Both the position numbers and the translations under genes were made by a program. Below are positions 26,567 to 34,987 of a stretch of DNA of 49,510 nucleotides, in pieces. The stretch is taken from positions 1-49,510 of the forward strand of contig CAJUTH010000028.1 in NCBI GenBank assembly GCA_910589275.1, read 5' to 3'. Each line of letters starts with the position of its first letter. Positions within the stretch are counted from its first letter, which is position 1. Under the pieces are notes generated by a model, which saw nothing but the letters and a program-made list of their open reading frames with translations, did not search any database and was not told where the DNA came from. This DNA comes from an uncultured Dorea sp. (GTDB lineage: Bacteria; Bacillota; Clostridia; Lachnospirales; Lachnospiraceae).

Positions 26567-27943
26567 CTATATGTTTTCTTTTATTTCATCCTCTGTACTT
26601 TCAAAAACGCCCTCTGCGTTTTCTTTCATCATAATTACTTTCAGCGTCATTATGATAATCCGTATATCTAATAATATTGAATATTTCTCTATATACAGCA
26701 GATCTAACTTTAACTTATCCAAAAAACTGGTACTATATTTTCCAAAAACCTGGGCATATCCTGTCAGTCCTGCTTTTACCTTCATCCTATATTGAAATTC
26801 CGGTATCTTTTTACAATTCTCTTTCACAAATTCCGGACGTTCCGGCCTCGGTCCCACAAAGCTCATATCTCCCTTTAAAACATTGATCAACTGCGGAAGC
26901 TCATCTATCCGGGTCATCCGTATAAAACCTCCTACTTTTGTGATTCTTGAATCATGTTTTTTTGCTAATTGCGCACCTCCAATTTTCTCCGCATCAACAT
27001 ACATGCTCCTAAATTTATGAAGCATAAAGCATTTCCCATTCTTTGTGCATCTCTGCTGGCTGTAAAAAACAGGTCCTTTATCCTCAAGCTTAATCGCAAT
27101 CGCAGTTAAAAGCATGAAAGGAGACGTTAACAACAACACAATACTTGAAATAACAATATCCATAATCCTTTTTACAATCTTCTGTTCAATCGTCAAACCC
27201 ACATTCTTACACAAAAATATGGGAGTATCAAAAATATTGACTTCTTCTGCTCCCTTAACAAAAATATCTGAAATTTTTGGCACAAAATATACCCTTACCC
27301 TGTGGTCAAAACAATACTTCAACAATTCATTCTTTGTCTTACTTGGTATATCATTTAATATAACCCCTTCATACTTCAGAATCTCACTTTTTATCGTTTC
27401 TAGAGGCTCCTTATAATAAATATCATTCTCAATCAAATATTTATCCGCACGAGCTGCAATCTTTTTTTTCAGACTGTTCGGATAATCTCCATATATATGA
27501 AGCAGCCGATATGGCGGAAACAGCCATCCGTATATTTTCGTAAAAATTCCTGTAGTACAAATCATAACCAGCCAGTTTATAACAAACAGGCAAAACATCA
27601 AAAATATAATCCGTTTGATTAAAGCAACCCTTCCTACCATTAATATGATCTGAACGGATACTATCATATGAGTACATACCAAAGATAACAATTGGGATAT
27701 AATCAAATTAACTACCTTATAATACCCAATTTTAAACCCTCTCAATGCGCCCATCATCATAGCAAGGATAAACACATAGCAGAACACCATCAGCCAATTC
27801 CCTTTATTCTTAAAATCTACACGCAACAATTCATTGATCCTCTCGCTCCACATCACATAAAAAAGCAATGTTGGCAAAAGCAGCAGCAATAAATCAACTA
27901 CAGCAAGAAACATCTTTTTGTATTGTTCATATCTTTTTTCCAT
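26567..27943 (-). CDS. Polyprenyl glycosylphosphotransferase (chain-initiating PGT) 2
   Basis: 458 residues. N-terminal membrane helices (about 11-130), a degenerate middle domain (about 145-240) and a C-terminal sugar-transferase domain (about 255-458) with VKRIMDIVISS, QQRCTKNGK, LHKFRSM, the catalytic TRIDELPQL (Asp-Glu 347-348) and MSFVGPRPE. It transfers a sugar-1-phosphate from a UDP-sugar to undecaprenyl phosphate. It differs clearly from the PGT at 3486-4889 outside the catalytic core, so the two probably start different polymers or use different sugars. It has its own promoter 100 bases upstream. It lies directly after the end of the Wzx/Wzy operon and is the most likely initiator for it. 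Confidence 0.94.
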   Translation of the reverse strand: MEKRYEQYKKMFLAVVDLLLLLLPTLLFYVMWSERINELLRVDFKNKGNWLMVFCYVFILAMMMGALRGFKIGYYKVVNLIISQLLSLVCTHMIVSVQIILMVGRVALIKRIIFLMFCLFVINWLVMICTTGIFTKIYGWLFPPYRLLHIYGDYPNSLKKKIAARADKYLIENDIYYKEPLETIKSEILKYEGVILNDIPSKTKNELLKYCFDHRVRVYFVPKISDIFVKGAEEVNIFDTPIFLCKNVGLTIEQKIVKRIMDIVISSIVLLLTSPFMLLTAIAIKLEDKGPVFYSQQRCTKNGKCFMLHKFRSMYVDAEKIGGAQLAKKHDSRITKVGGFIRMTRIDELPQLINVLKGDMSFVGPRPERPEFVKENCKKIPEFQYRMKVKAGLTGYAQVFGKYSTSFLDKLKLDLLYIEKYSILLDIRIIIMTLKVIMMKENAEGVFESTEDEIKENI

Positions 27944-28043
27944 CGTAATTTTTCTCTCTTAAAAATTTATAATATTTCATACGCAATTTAAAAACCAAGA
28001 TTTTTTCATTATGAAATAGCTTCCATATTCACTCTCCCTCACT

Positions 28044-28072
28044 ATACTAGCATAATTCCATTCTAAATACAA
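28044..28072 (-). promoter_or_regulatory. Extended -10 promoter before PGT 2
   Basis: Minus strand -35 TTGTAT (28067-28072), 17-base spacer, and TGC-TAGTAT extended -10 (28044-28049). The leader is about 95 bases long and AT-rich. It holds several very short coupled reading frames of doubtful meaning, one of which (five codons) has a good GGGAG site. Confidence 0.65.
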
Positions 28073-28112
28073 TTACATCCATTCCCCATCTATTTAACAG
28101 ATATTCATCCAT

Positions 28113-29003
28113 TTATATTTGTAATAATTTCCCAATTTTCATATCGTATTCTTCCGGTTCAAAAGGCATATATCCTCCACAGGGATAAAATGTTATCTCC
28201 GAAAAATAAACTTTATCATTTATCTCATATAAATCAATTCTGACAAACTTCCAGCCTTTAGATAGTATACCAGCTATTTCCAGCATTTTATCATAATTAT
28301 GCGGCTTTGGAGGCAAAATATCAAAATCTTGGTAATCAGACCTACGGAAGTTTGCTTTTGTATAATCTAAATTTAAAAAACTTATTTTAGCTGTTGAATG
28401 ATCTTCCAGCCCCTGCGAAACGTACAGCAATTCCGGTTTTCCATTAAAACAATAAAACTTATAGTCAATTAATCCCGCTTCATCAATTGTATCTATATAC
28501 TTTTCCGCTATTATGCGAGGTTTAACATTTTTATATGGCCATTCCCGTGTTCCCCAATAATAATTTTTTTTCAATGCTTTGTCCATAACCTTTTTTGCTT
28601 TCTTCATATTCAGCATTGATTTGTTGCGGCATACAATATTATCGCCGGAACCGCTTGTACATTTTAAAACAAAACTATTCGGAAGTTTTGAAAAATCAAT
28701 ATCCTCGAACCGCTCCCAGCATCCATAAATTGGAATTAAGTATTCGCTTCCTAATACTTTTTTTATATATTTTCTCGCTTCATATTTATCAACCAAAACA
28801 CTCATTAAAGGCTTTCTTTCATTTAATTTCAGCCATTGCATCTTTTCATTAAATGTTCTTGGCTTTGCTAACCTGAGCCTTCCTCCCATCTTAACCCTAT
28901 ACTGCAGTTTCAAATAACCTTTATCAGTAATTACTGCTCTCAATAAAGGCAGTTTAAAAATATAACATAAAATTCTTCCTGCTGATATAGATTTATAATC
29001 CAT
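28113..29003 (-). CDS. TupA-like ATP-grasp protein
   Basis: 296 residues, no membrane helices. Seen: RTFNEKMQWLKL near the N-terminus, DKYEARKYIKKVLG, VLKCTSGSGDNIVCRN as the ATP-binding lysine loop, IAEKYID, DYKFYCFNGKPELLYVS, and a C-terminal FVRIDLYEINDKVYFSEITFYP metal-binding strand. This is the pattern of TupA-like ATP-grasp proteins found in capsule and teichuronopeptide loci, which are thought to join an amino acid to a sugar carboxyl group through an acyl-phosphate. The presence of two uronic-acid pathways in the window fits such a role. It is the last gene of the operon that starts at wzz, beginning six bases after the preceding GT4 stop. Confidence 0.88.
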   Translation of the reverse strand: MDYKSISAGRILCYIFKLPLLRAVITDKGYLKLQYRVKMGGRLRLAKPRTFNEKMQWLKLNERKPLMSVLVDKYEARKYIKKVLGSEYLIPIYGCWERFEDIDFSKLPNSFVLKCTSGSGDNIVCRNKSMLNMKKAKKVMDKALKKNYYWGTREWPYKNVKPRIIAEKYIDTIDEAGLIDYKFYCFNGKPELLYVSQGLEDHSTAKISFLNLDYTKANFRRSDYQDFDILPPKPHNYDKMLEIAGILSKGWKFVRIDLYEINDKVYFSEITFYPCGGYMPFEPEEYDMKIGKLLQI

Positions 29004-29009
29004 GACAAC

Positions 29010-30188
29010 TCACCTCAATTTTTCAACGCAAAATTCTTCAAATTTTTTCCAGCTATATTTTTCTTTTGCTGTATTAAAACAATTCTCTTTCATACGCGCA
29101 TATTCATCTGAAACCGAATACTCTATAGCTTTTTTTAATACGGCGCTAAGTCCCTTTGGTGAAAAGCTATTACAAACGAATCCTGTTCTTCCATCTTCTA
29201 TTAATTCATCAACGGCCGTCTTAACTTCTCCCGTATTGTTAGAAAACCCTATCACCGGCACTGAACCTGCAAGAGCTTCCAAAACTACCTGCCCTAAAGC
29301 CTCATACACCGAAGGTAAAACAAAATAATCCGCACGTTTATAGAAGTTTTCCGTATCATTTCGATACCCCGCAAAACAGATATGCTTTTGTATATGGTAT
29401 TTGTCTGCTTCCAGTTCCAATGCACTTCTTTCAATTCCATCTCCAACTATAGTAAGGTGCCAATTATCTATATTCAACATATGAAATGCTTTAAGAAGCA
29501 TGCTTAAGTTTTTATCTTGCACCAGCCTGCCTACAAATAGAAATTCAACAATATCTCCATCCGCCTTTTTATCTATATTATAACGCTCAAATTTTGGATC
29601 ATATCCCGGATAGCAAACACTAATATTTTTATCTTTAACCCCTCTGCAGCTTAGCGCCTGCCGCTTTACATTTTCACTAAAAACTACAACCTTTGAACAA
29701 CTCTTTAGTACTTTTTCCTGATAACTCTGCTTCTGTACGTTTAAAAAATAATAAGCAAGATTTTTTATAGTTGTTCTCAGTTTCTCTGTTTTCCAGAATC
29801 TGTTATTGTACCTTAAAATAACAGGCGGTATATACACCAATGGCACTTCCGGGCATGCCTTCATATAAGCATATGCCATAATCTGATCACGAACTATAAC
29901 CCCATCCGGTCTTTTTAAATTTAAAAAAAAATTTTTTAACTGCATGTAAGTCGCTGCATTTTCAAAAGGATACAGCCATTTATGTTTATGAAAAAACCGT
30001 TGGCTCATATTTTCATAATACTTTATTTTTGCATATTCTTTTCTTTCTGGCATATCCTTGTTAGTTTTTGCAGTTACAATCGTTACTTCATGTCCTTCTT
30101 CATTCATTTCCTTAGACAAACAGTATAAAGAGGTTTCCATCCCGCCAATATTAGGATAATAGCTCTTATGCATTAAATATATATTCAT
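29010..30188 (-). CDS. GT4 glycosyltransferase
   Basis: 392 residues, a GT-B fold family 4 enzyme. The N-terminal acceptor domain opens with MHKSYYPNIGGMETSLYCL, and the C-terminal donor domain starts near VEFLFVGRLVQDKNLSMLLKAF and carries the EALGQVVLEALAGSVPVIG donor-binding region (E-x7-E). It adds a sugar from a nucleotide donor with retention, in the cytoplasm, to the lipid-linked repeat unit. AAAGG precedes the ATG at 30188, which lies 11 bases after the stop of the upstream toroid protein. Donor and linkage cannot be told. Confidence 0.93.
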   Translation of the reverse strand: MNIYLMHKSYYPNIGGMETSLYCLSKEMNEEGHEVTIVTAKTNKDMPERKEYAKIKYYENMSQRFFHKHKWLYPFENAATYMQLKNFFLNLKRPDGVIVRDQIMAYAYMKACPEVPLVYIPPVILRYNNRFWKTEKLRTTIKNLAYYFLNVQKQSYQEKVLKSCSKVVVFSENVKRQALSCRGVKDKNISVCYPGYDPKFERYNIDKKADGDIVEFLFVGRLVQDKNLSMLLKAFHMLNIDNWHLTIVGDGIERSALELEADKYHIQKHICFAGYRNDTENFYKRADYFVLPSVYEALGQVVLEALAGSVPVIGFSNNTGEVKTAVDELIEDGRTGFVCNSFSPKGLSAVLKKAIEYSVSDEYARMKENCFNTAKEKYSWKKFEEFCVEKLR

Positions 30189-30199
30189 AGTATATACCT

Positions 30200-31537
30200 T
30201 TACTTTACTTTTTTTAGTTTCCGATAGATTTCAATGAGCGAAAAGCTCAATATACTTCTATTTTTTCTTTTATTAATCAAAATAACCGTGCTGCTTCGCA
30301 ATGGAAATAACGAAACAACAAAAAATTTATCCCTGTTTTCATAATATAAATATGAGCGAGTTATTCTTTTTGTTGTATTACATTGTACCGTTTCATTAAA
30401 ATCCTCAGACACATATCTTGACAAAAACTCAAAAATGTGAGCGTTCCATGGAACTCCAGGCGCATAATCCTCCCAAACTTCCCATTGGTTCGTACCTTTT
30501 TTTCTATGATTATCTTTGGAATTATATCCGACAAATGACTGTATTCCGCCTAACGGCTGTTGATAACTCAGTATCTTCTTCACGAAACGGCTAAGGTCAT
30601 AATTTGTATTCATTAATCGGTTTGTATCGTCAATTGCTTTTAATATAATTCCAGCTCCAGCAACAAAATATGGTTTTTTATGCTTAATCCCATTCACTGC
30701 CGCATGACAAAAAAAATCATTTTCTGTATATTTCAATAAATGTTCCGCAGCTTTAATCATTATTTTGCCATATTCTTTGTCACCTGTTAATTGATATAAA
30801 TCGTCTATCCCTCGGAGCGCTAACGCTGTATAAATATTAACAAATATATCAGGCAAAATATCCGAATAAACAATTGCCCCATCCAAATAATCATCTGAAT
30901 AATGCACCTGTGTCTTTAGCCATTCTCCTACCTGAAGTGCTTTATCTCTATAAAATTCATCATCCTCCAATAGATACAGCTTTATCATAGCCTCAACTGC
31001 CACGCTATTCATATTGGCTACATATCTGTCTTGATTTCTGGAATAATAATCAACTTCACTAAATTTAAAAGCTTTTATTTCTTCATTCCATAACACTCCA
31101 AACAAATACTTTTGAAAATTACTTATTACAGTTTCAATAATCTGATTATATAAATCACTCTTTCTTCCTTTTATTATTTTGGCATATTCTAATATTGCGC
31201 AATCCGCCAATGCATTATGAACCAGTGAACTAAAACGATCATCCTCAAATCCCGCATAATTATATTTTCCAGTCGACATATCTAGACGGCTAATCTGCAG
31301 CCGAACTGCTTGCTCCGCCTCTCTCAAATACTTTTTATTCTTAGTATTTTCATATAAATTAAGAAGACCATTTATAATTGCCGATTGCTCCCATGGAGTA
31401 TCATGGATTTCCTTTAGTCTTTTCAAATCATATCGATGCACTACCCAGCCATTATAAGCTCCATTTTTCTGTCTCCATGTATTAATCCATTGATACAGCT
31501 TCGCCGTTTTTTCATCTACATCTATATTTTTATACAT
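30200..31537 (-). CDS. Predicted alpha/alpha-toroid protein of unknown function
   Basis: 445 residues, soluble, almost entirely helical with repeated helix-pair segments such as TPWEQSAIINGLLNLYENT, NKKYLREAEQAVRLQI, MNSVAVEAMIKLYLLEDDEF, NIYTALALRGIDDLYQLT and VPWNAHIFEFLSRYV. This resembles the (alpha/alpha)6 barrels of six-hairpin glycosidases, epimerases and uronyl hydrolases. Conserved acidic and aromatic residues occur, but I do not recognise a named family, and there is no signal peptide. The last 60 residues are basic and probably a separate small domain. The setting among GT4 enzymes, a Gfo/Idh oxidoreductase and a TupA-like protein suggests action on a lipid-linked sugar or an uronate side group. 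Confidence 0.7.
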   Translation of the reverse strand: MYKNIDVDEKTAKLYQWINTWRQKNGAYNGWVVHRYDLKRLKEIHDTPWEQSAIINGLLNLYENTKNKKYLREAEQAVRLQISRLDMSTGKYNYAGFEDDRFSSLVHNALADCAILEYAKIIKGRKSDLYNQIIETVISNFQKYLFGVLWNEEIKAFKFSEVDYYSRNQDRYVANMNSVAVEAMIKLYLLEDDEFYRDKALQVGEWLKTQVHYSDDYLDGAIVYSDILPDIFVNIYTALALRGIDDLYQLTGDKEYGKIMIKAAEHLLKYTENDFFCHAAVNGIKHKKPYFVAGAGIILKAIDDTNRLMNTNYDLSRFVKKILSYQQPLGGIQSFVGYNSKDNHRKKGTNQWEVWEDYAPGVPWNAHIFEFLSRYVSEDFNETVQCNTTKRITRSYLYYENRDKFFVVSLFPLRSSTVILINKRKNRSILSFSLIEIYRKLKKVK

Positions 31538-31548
31538 CTGATATTTCC

Positions 31549-32631
31549 CTATCTCTTTTCTAATGATCCTTTATAAATATTTTCAAGTTCTTTCGCTGCT
31601 TTTTTCGCACTATAACCATAACTCTCTATTTCTACGTCATGGTCACTTCTATCATACAGATCCTGATAACTTTGTATCCTGTCCGCCCATCGCGAAACAC
31701 CTTCTGACAAATTCATAGATTCAATACGAGACGTGACAAATGCCTCCGGAGGAATAGCTTCAGAAACTAAACATCTAAGCCCAGATACCTGTGCTTCTAT
31801 CAAAACCATTCCCAACCCTTCATTAATAGAAGGAAATACAAAAATATCCATCATCTGGTAATACTTCCATACATCTTCCTGTGGAGGCAGAACAATAATC
31901 TTTCCCTCCATTTTTTTCTCTTTTATATATGTTTTAAAAAATTGTTCATTTTCATCTATTCCAATTAAAACCAGTCTATAATCATCGCTTGATTTACATA
32001 TATCTTCAAATATATCCAGCAAAAATTTATGGTTTTTGGAAACTCCAAATCTCCCTATATGCCCAATTACTTTTTTATTCTTTAGTTTATATATTTCTCT
32101 CATCTCTTCTCTGAAAGATTCATTGTATTGATAATGCTCCAAGATAATTGCATTTTTAACTATGTCGAATTGCTTTCTGCCATACATAAATTTTCCTGCT
32201 TCTATTGCGCAAGCAAATCTAATATCAGAAACTTTATTAAGGCACTCTCTCCAAATACCGTAATACCATTTTTCAGGTTCTACATTATGTGAGTGCGCAA
32301 TGCACACTTTCGCTCCGCCTATCCGAGCTAATAACAAATCCAGCCACATAGAAGGGAACGCACTATGACGATGGACAATTTGATACTGCTTATCTTTTAC
32401 CACTTGTATAGTTCCGGCCATATTTTTTAATAAATTGCGCCTTTTCGCTGGTATCCGATAAATTCTGCCTCCCAAAGAACGGATCTCATCTTCATAAGCG
32501 CCTTTTTGCTCCGATTGTATCAAGAAATCAAACTGAATTTCTTCTCTATCTAAATTGCGGTATATATTCATCAAAAGAGTTTCTATTCCTCCCCTATTCA
32601 ATCTGCCAACAATATGCAGTACCCTAATCAT
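31549..32631 (-). CDS. GT4 glycosyltransferase (EpsF-like)
   Basis: 360 residues. GT-B family 4 enzyme: RVLHIVGRLNRGGIETLLMNIYR at the N-terminus, HRHSAFPSMWLDLLLARIGG, IGHIGRFGVSKNHKFLLDIF at the start of the donor domain, and PSINEGLGMVLIEAQVSGL with the E-x7-E signature. This plan is common in EpsF/CapM-type exopolysaccharide transferases. It starts inside the last codons of the Gfo/Idh gene (eight-base overlap) with GGAGAG eight bases before the ATG, so the two are translationally coupled. Sugar specificity is unknown. Confidence 0.93.
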   Translation of the reverse strand: MIRVLHIVGRLNRGGIETLLMNIYRNLDREEIQFDFLIQSEQKGAYEDEIRSLGGRIYRIPAKRRNLLKNMAGTIQVVKDKQYQIVHRHSAFPSMWLDLLLARIGGAKVCIAHSHNVEPEKWYYGIWRECLNKVSDIRFACAIEAGKFMYGRKQFDIVKNAIILEHYQYNESFREEMREIYKLKNKKVIGHIGRFGVSKNHKFLLDIFEDICKSSDDYRLVLIGIDENEQFFKTYIKEKKMEGKIIVLPPQEDVWKYYQMMDIFVFPSINEGLGMVLIEAQVSGLRCLVSEAIPPEAFVTSRIESMNLSEGVSRWADRIQSYQDLYDRSDHDVEIESYGYSAKKAAKELENIYKGSLEKR

Positions 32632-33649
32632 TTTCTATTCTCTCCTTTATTTTATTTATATAACGTACCATCTTAACACCATTCTCGCAGGAATTTATTG
32701 GCGCTTTGTTTTCTTTTACCCACAAATAAAATTCATTTAGTTCAATTTGAATCAAATTTTCTCGTTTTAAATCATGGTATAACGTTCTTTTCGCTCCTTT
32801 TTGATACATCTCCATTTTTTCTTCATTAATATCTATCCTGCCATCCGTGCCATAGATAGACATGCGGTACGTGTTTTCCGTCGCATAACTGCAACTTATT
32901 TGCCCAATACATTCCTTTGTCTTTATTAAAACGGCAATAACATCTGACAGTTCGTTCTGTGTAACATCATTTCTTTCCATAGCTTCAATCTGGAGAATAT
33001 CTCCAAATAAAAACTGCACGACATCTAAAAAGTGTATTCCAAGCTGAAGCATAGGCCTGACTGGGCAAAGCTCCTTGTTATCACGCCATGAATCTCCTGT
33101 AATTCTTTTATTTCCTAAAGAACGGTTTGCCTCAAACAAATGCACTTTTCCAATCAATCCTGTCTCAATCAACCGTTTGGCCTCAGCAAATGCCTTACCT
33201 AGTTTCATACTATGGGCAACATACACCTTAATTCCATTCGCATCTGCAAGTTCGGCAATTCTGTCTGCATCCTGCAAGGAATTAGTCAACGGCTTCTCCA
33301 CATATACGTGCAGCCTTCTTTTAATACTCTCTTCTAGTTGTTCGTAATGAACTGCATTCGGAGTAAGGACGAAAACTGCTTTTGCCCCGTAATTATCTAA
33401 CAAATCAATGAAATCCTTTGCATAAGGAATCTTATATTTCCGTGCTGTTTTTTTACCAGCTTCAATATTCCCGTCAAATACTGCTTTTATTTCATAATGT
33501 CCGTTAAGCAGCAATTCACGGACATATTGGTTTCCCCATGCGCCAAGGCCAACTACCGCAACTGGGAACCTTCCTTTTCTCTTTTTATTTTGATTGATCT
33601 TTATTTGATTACTCGCTTTGCTAACAGCCCGCGTTATATATTGCATCAT
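32624..33649 (-). CDS. Gfo/Idh/MocA family NAD(P)-dependent oxidoreductase
   Basis: 341 residues. Rossmann start VAVVGLGAWGNQYVREL, then VFVLTPNAVHYEQLEESI, the signature VYVEKPLTNSLQDADRI with the catalytic lysine, VYVAHSMKLGKAF, and a C-terminal alpha/beta domain. Members of this family in sugar loci oxidise or reduce nucleotide sugars, for example at C3. One nucleotide-sugar dehydrogenase in the same operon (37615-38931) makes a uronate, and the two could act in series as WbpA and WbpB do in Pseudomonas. The ATG at 33649 overlaps the upstream stop as ATGA and has GGAG before it, so the earlier GTG at 33667 is rejected. Confidence 0.92.
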   Translation of the reverse strand: MMQYITRAVSKASNQIKINQNKKRKGRFPVAVVGLGAWGNQYVRELLLNGHYEIKAVFDGNIEAGKKTARKYKIPYAKDFIDLLDNYGAKAVFVLTPNAVHYEQLEESIKRRLHVYVEKPLTNSLQDADRIAELADANGIKVYVAHSMKLGKAFAEAKRLIETGLIGKVHLFEANRSLGNKRITGDSWRDNKELCPVRPMLQLGIHFLDVVQFLFGDILQIEAMERNDVTQNELSDVIAVLIKTKECIGQISCSYATENTYRMSIYGTDGRIDINEEKMEMYQKGAKRTLYHDLKRENLIQIELNEFYLWVKENKAPINSCENGVKMVRYINKIKERIEND

Positions 33650-34935
33650 TTTTCTCTCCGTATACACTTCTCTATTTTCCTCATGCTACGATACACAAAC
33701 GTCCTATTCATTCTGGTATAGCCCCATTCTCCAACATTCTCCATCATCTTAGGATGCTTTAGAAAAAATGCTATATGTCTTCTTCCAAACTTTTTAATAC
33801 AATCCGACACTTTCAGAACAATCTTATCCGCAATATATAACCGAGGTTCTTCTATATGATTCCAATTCGGTTTGAATTTAACCGATTTTTCCTTCTCGCG
33901 TAAAGACACTTTGCTTCGCTTTTCCCTAAGCATAAACGGAAGAGTCGTAATTCTTAATTCAGCTTTATCCAATTTCCTTATATTTAAGTTATTTCTGGAA
34001 ATCTGAAGCATTTCCTTCCCATTTTCAGTCCGTATAATTACTAAACTGCTTTTTGCCCGCCAATTTCCAATATCACCCACCGCTATATCGGCATAATCAG
34101 CCATACAGTCTTTACATAACAAACAACGGTTCTGCGCATAAAACGTAATATCCATTGCATGCTCCTGCTGGAAACTCATACAGCGGAAGTCCTTAGAATT
34201 TGTTAATACCTCCAAATTTCCTGGAAGTCCTCCTTGGCGCCATCCCGTAACGCTTTTTATATCATCTTCCTTAATTCCCATATAACGGGAAAGGCCTCTA
34301 AAACATTCCTCCGTATAAGTATAACCGCAAAATAACCCTATCTTATATTTTATATTTTTCTTCAATTTCACATTTAGTTCCATTGCCTTACTGATACCAT
34401 ATATCTGACATGGAACTCCTACTACTGCATATCGGCAATCATCCTCTTTTATTTGTTTTAAAGCATTCCCTATAGACACTTGGACATATTTGCTCTGTCT
34501 TGCATTTAAGACATCTTCTTTACACGCCGCGGCAATATATTTTGCCGCTCTCTGATTAAAGTTCTCATTGTTTATTACAACCAACGCTTTATCTATCTTT
34601 TCCTGATCGAATAGATCCACAAGAATTTGTGAAATCGTTCCACCTGAAGCCGCTCCTGATTTTATCGTATCATTCCTACTTGAAATCTCAAAATACCCTT
34701 CTACATGATCCTTGATCGGATACCCCGGTCCTGGACAAACACTTGTACAAAATCCGCATGCAATACAGTGCTTCGCTTCATTTATAATAATATCCCCCTT
34801 CCTTGTCTTTTCAGCTTCCAAAAAACTACTAGGGCAAATACCAATACAGCTTCCGCAGTGGCTGCACAATCCCACATCTATACACGACGAATATAAATCA
34901 TCCGATGTTTTTCTTAATTTAACTTTTTGCTCCAT
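33646..34935 (-). CDS. FrhB-like (coenzyme F420 hydrogenase beta) Fe-S protein
   Basis: 429 residues from the ATG at 34935 (GAGGG upstream; a second ATG ten codons earlier lacks a good site). N-terminus with two 4Fe-4S motifs, CSHCGSCIGICP and CIACGFCTSVCP, then the FrhB fold: SGAASGGTISQILVDL, NARQSKYVQV, VVGVPCQIYGISKAMEL, IGLFCGYT, and a later RCLLCKDCMADYADIAVGD cluster of cysteines. Such proteins occur repeatedly in polysaccharide loci of gut bacteria, often near pyruvyl transferases, and are thought to be flavin-dependent reductases of sugar or lipid intermediates. The electron donor is probably ferredoxin rather than F420 in this host. It overlaps the Gfo/Idh gene by four bases. Confidence 0.9.
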   Translation of the reverse strand: MEQKVKLRKTSDDLYSSCIDVGLCSHCGSCIGICPSSFLEAEKTRKGDIIINEAKHCIACGFCTSVCPGPGYPIKDHVEGYFEISSRNDTIKSGAASGGTISQILVDLFDQEKIDKALVVINNENFNQRAAKYIAAACKEDVLNARQSKYVQVSIGNALKQIKEDDCRYAVVGVPCQIYGISKAMELNVKLKKNIKYKIGLFCGYTYTEECFRGLSRYMGIKEDDIKSVTGWRQGGLPGNLEVLTNSKDFRCMSFQQEHAMDITFYAQNRCLLCKDCMADYADIAVGDIGNWRAKSSLVIIRTENGKEMLQISRNNLNIRKLDKAELRITTLPFMLREKRSKVSLREKEKSVKFKPNWNHIEEPRLYIADKIVLKVSDCIKKFGRRHIAFFLKHPKMMENVGEWGYTRMNRTFVYRSMRKIEKCIRREK

Positions 34936-34987
34936 AGTACCCTCTTTCTTTTTTATTTTCTTCATATCGTCTCATCAAACATCCTAA

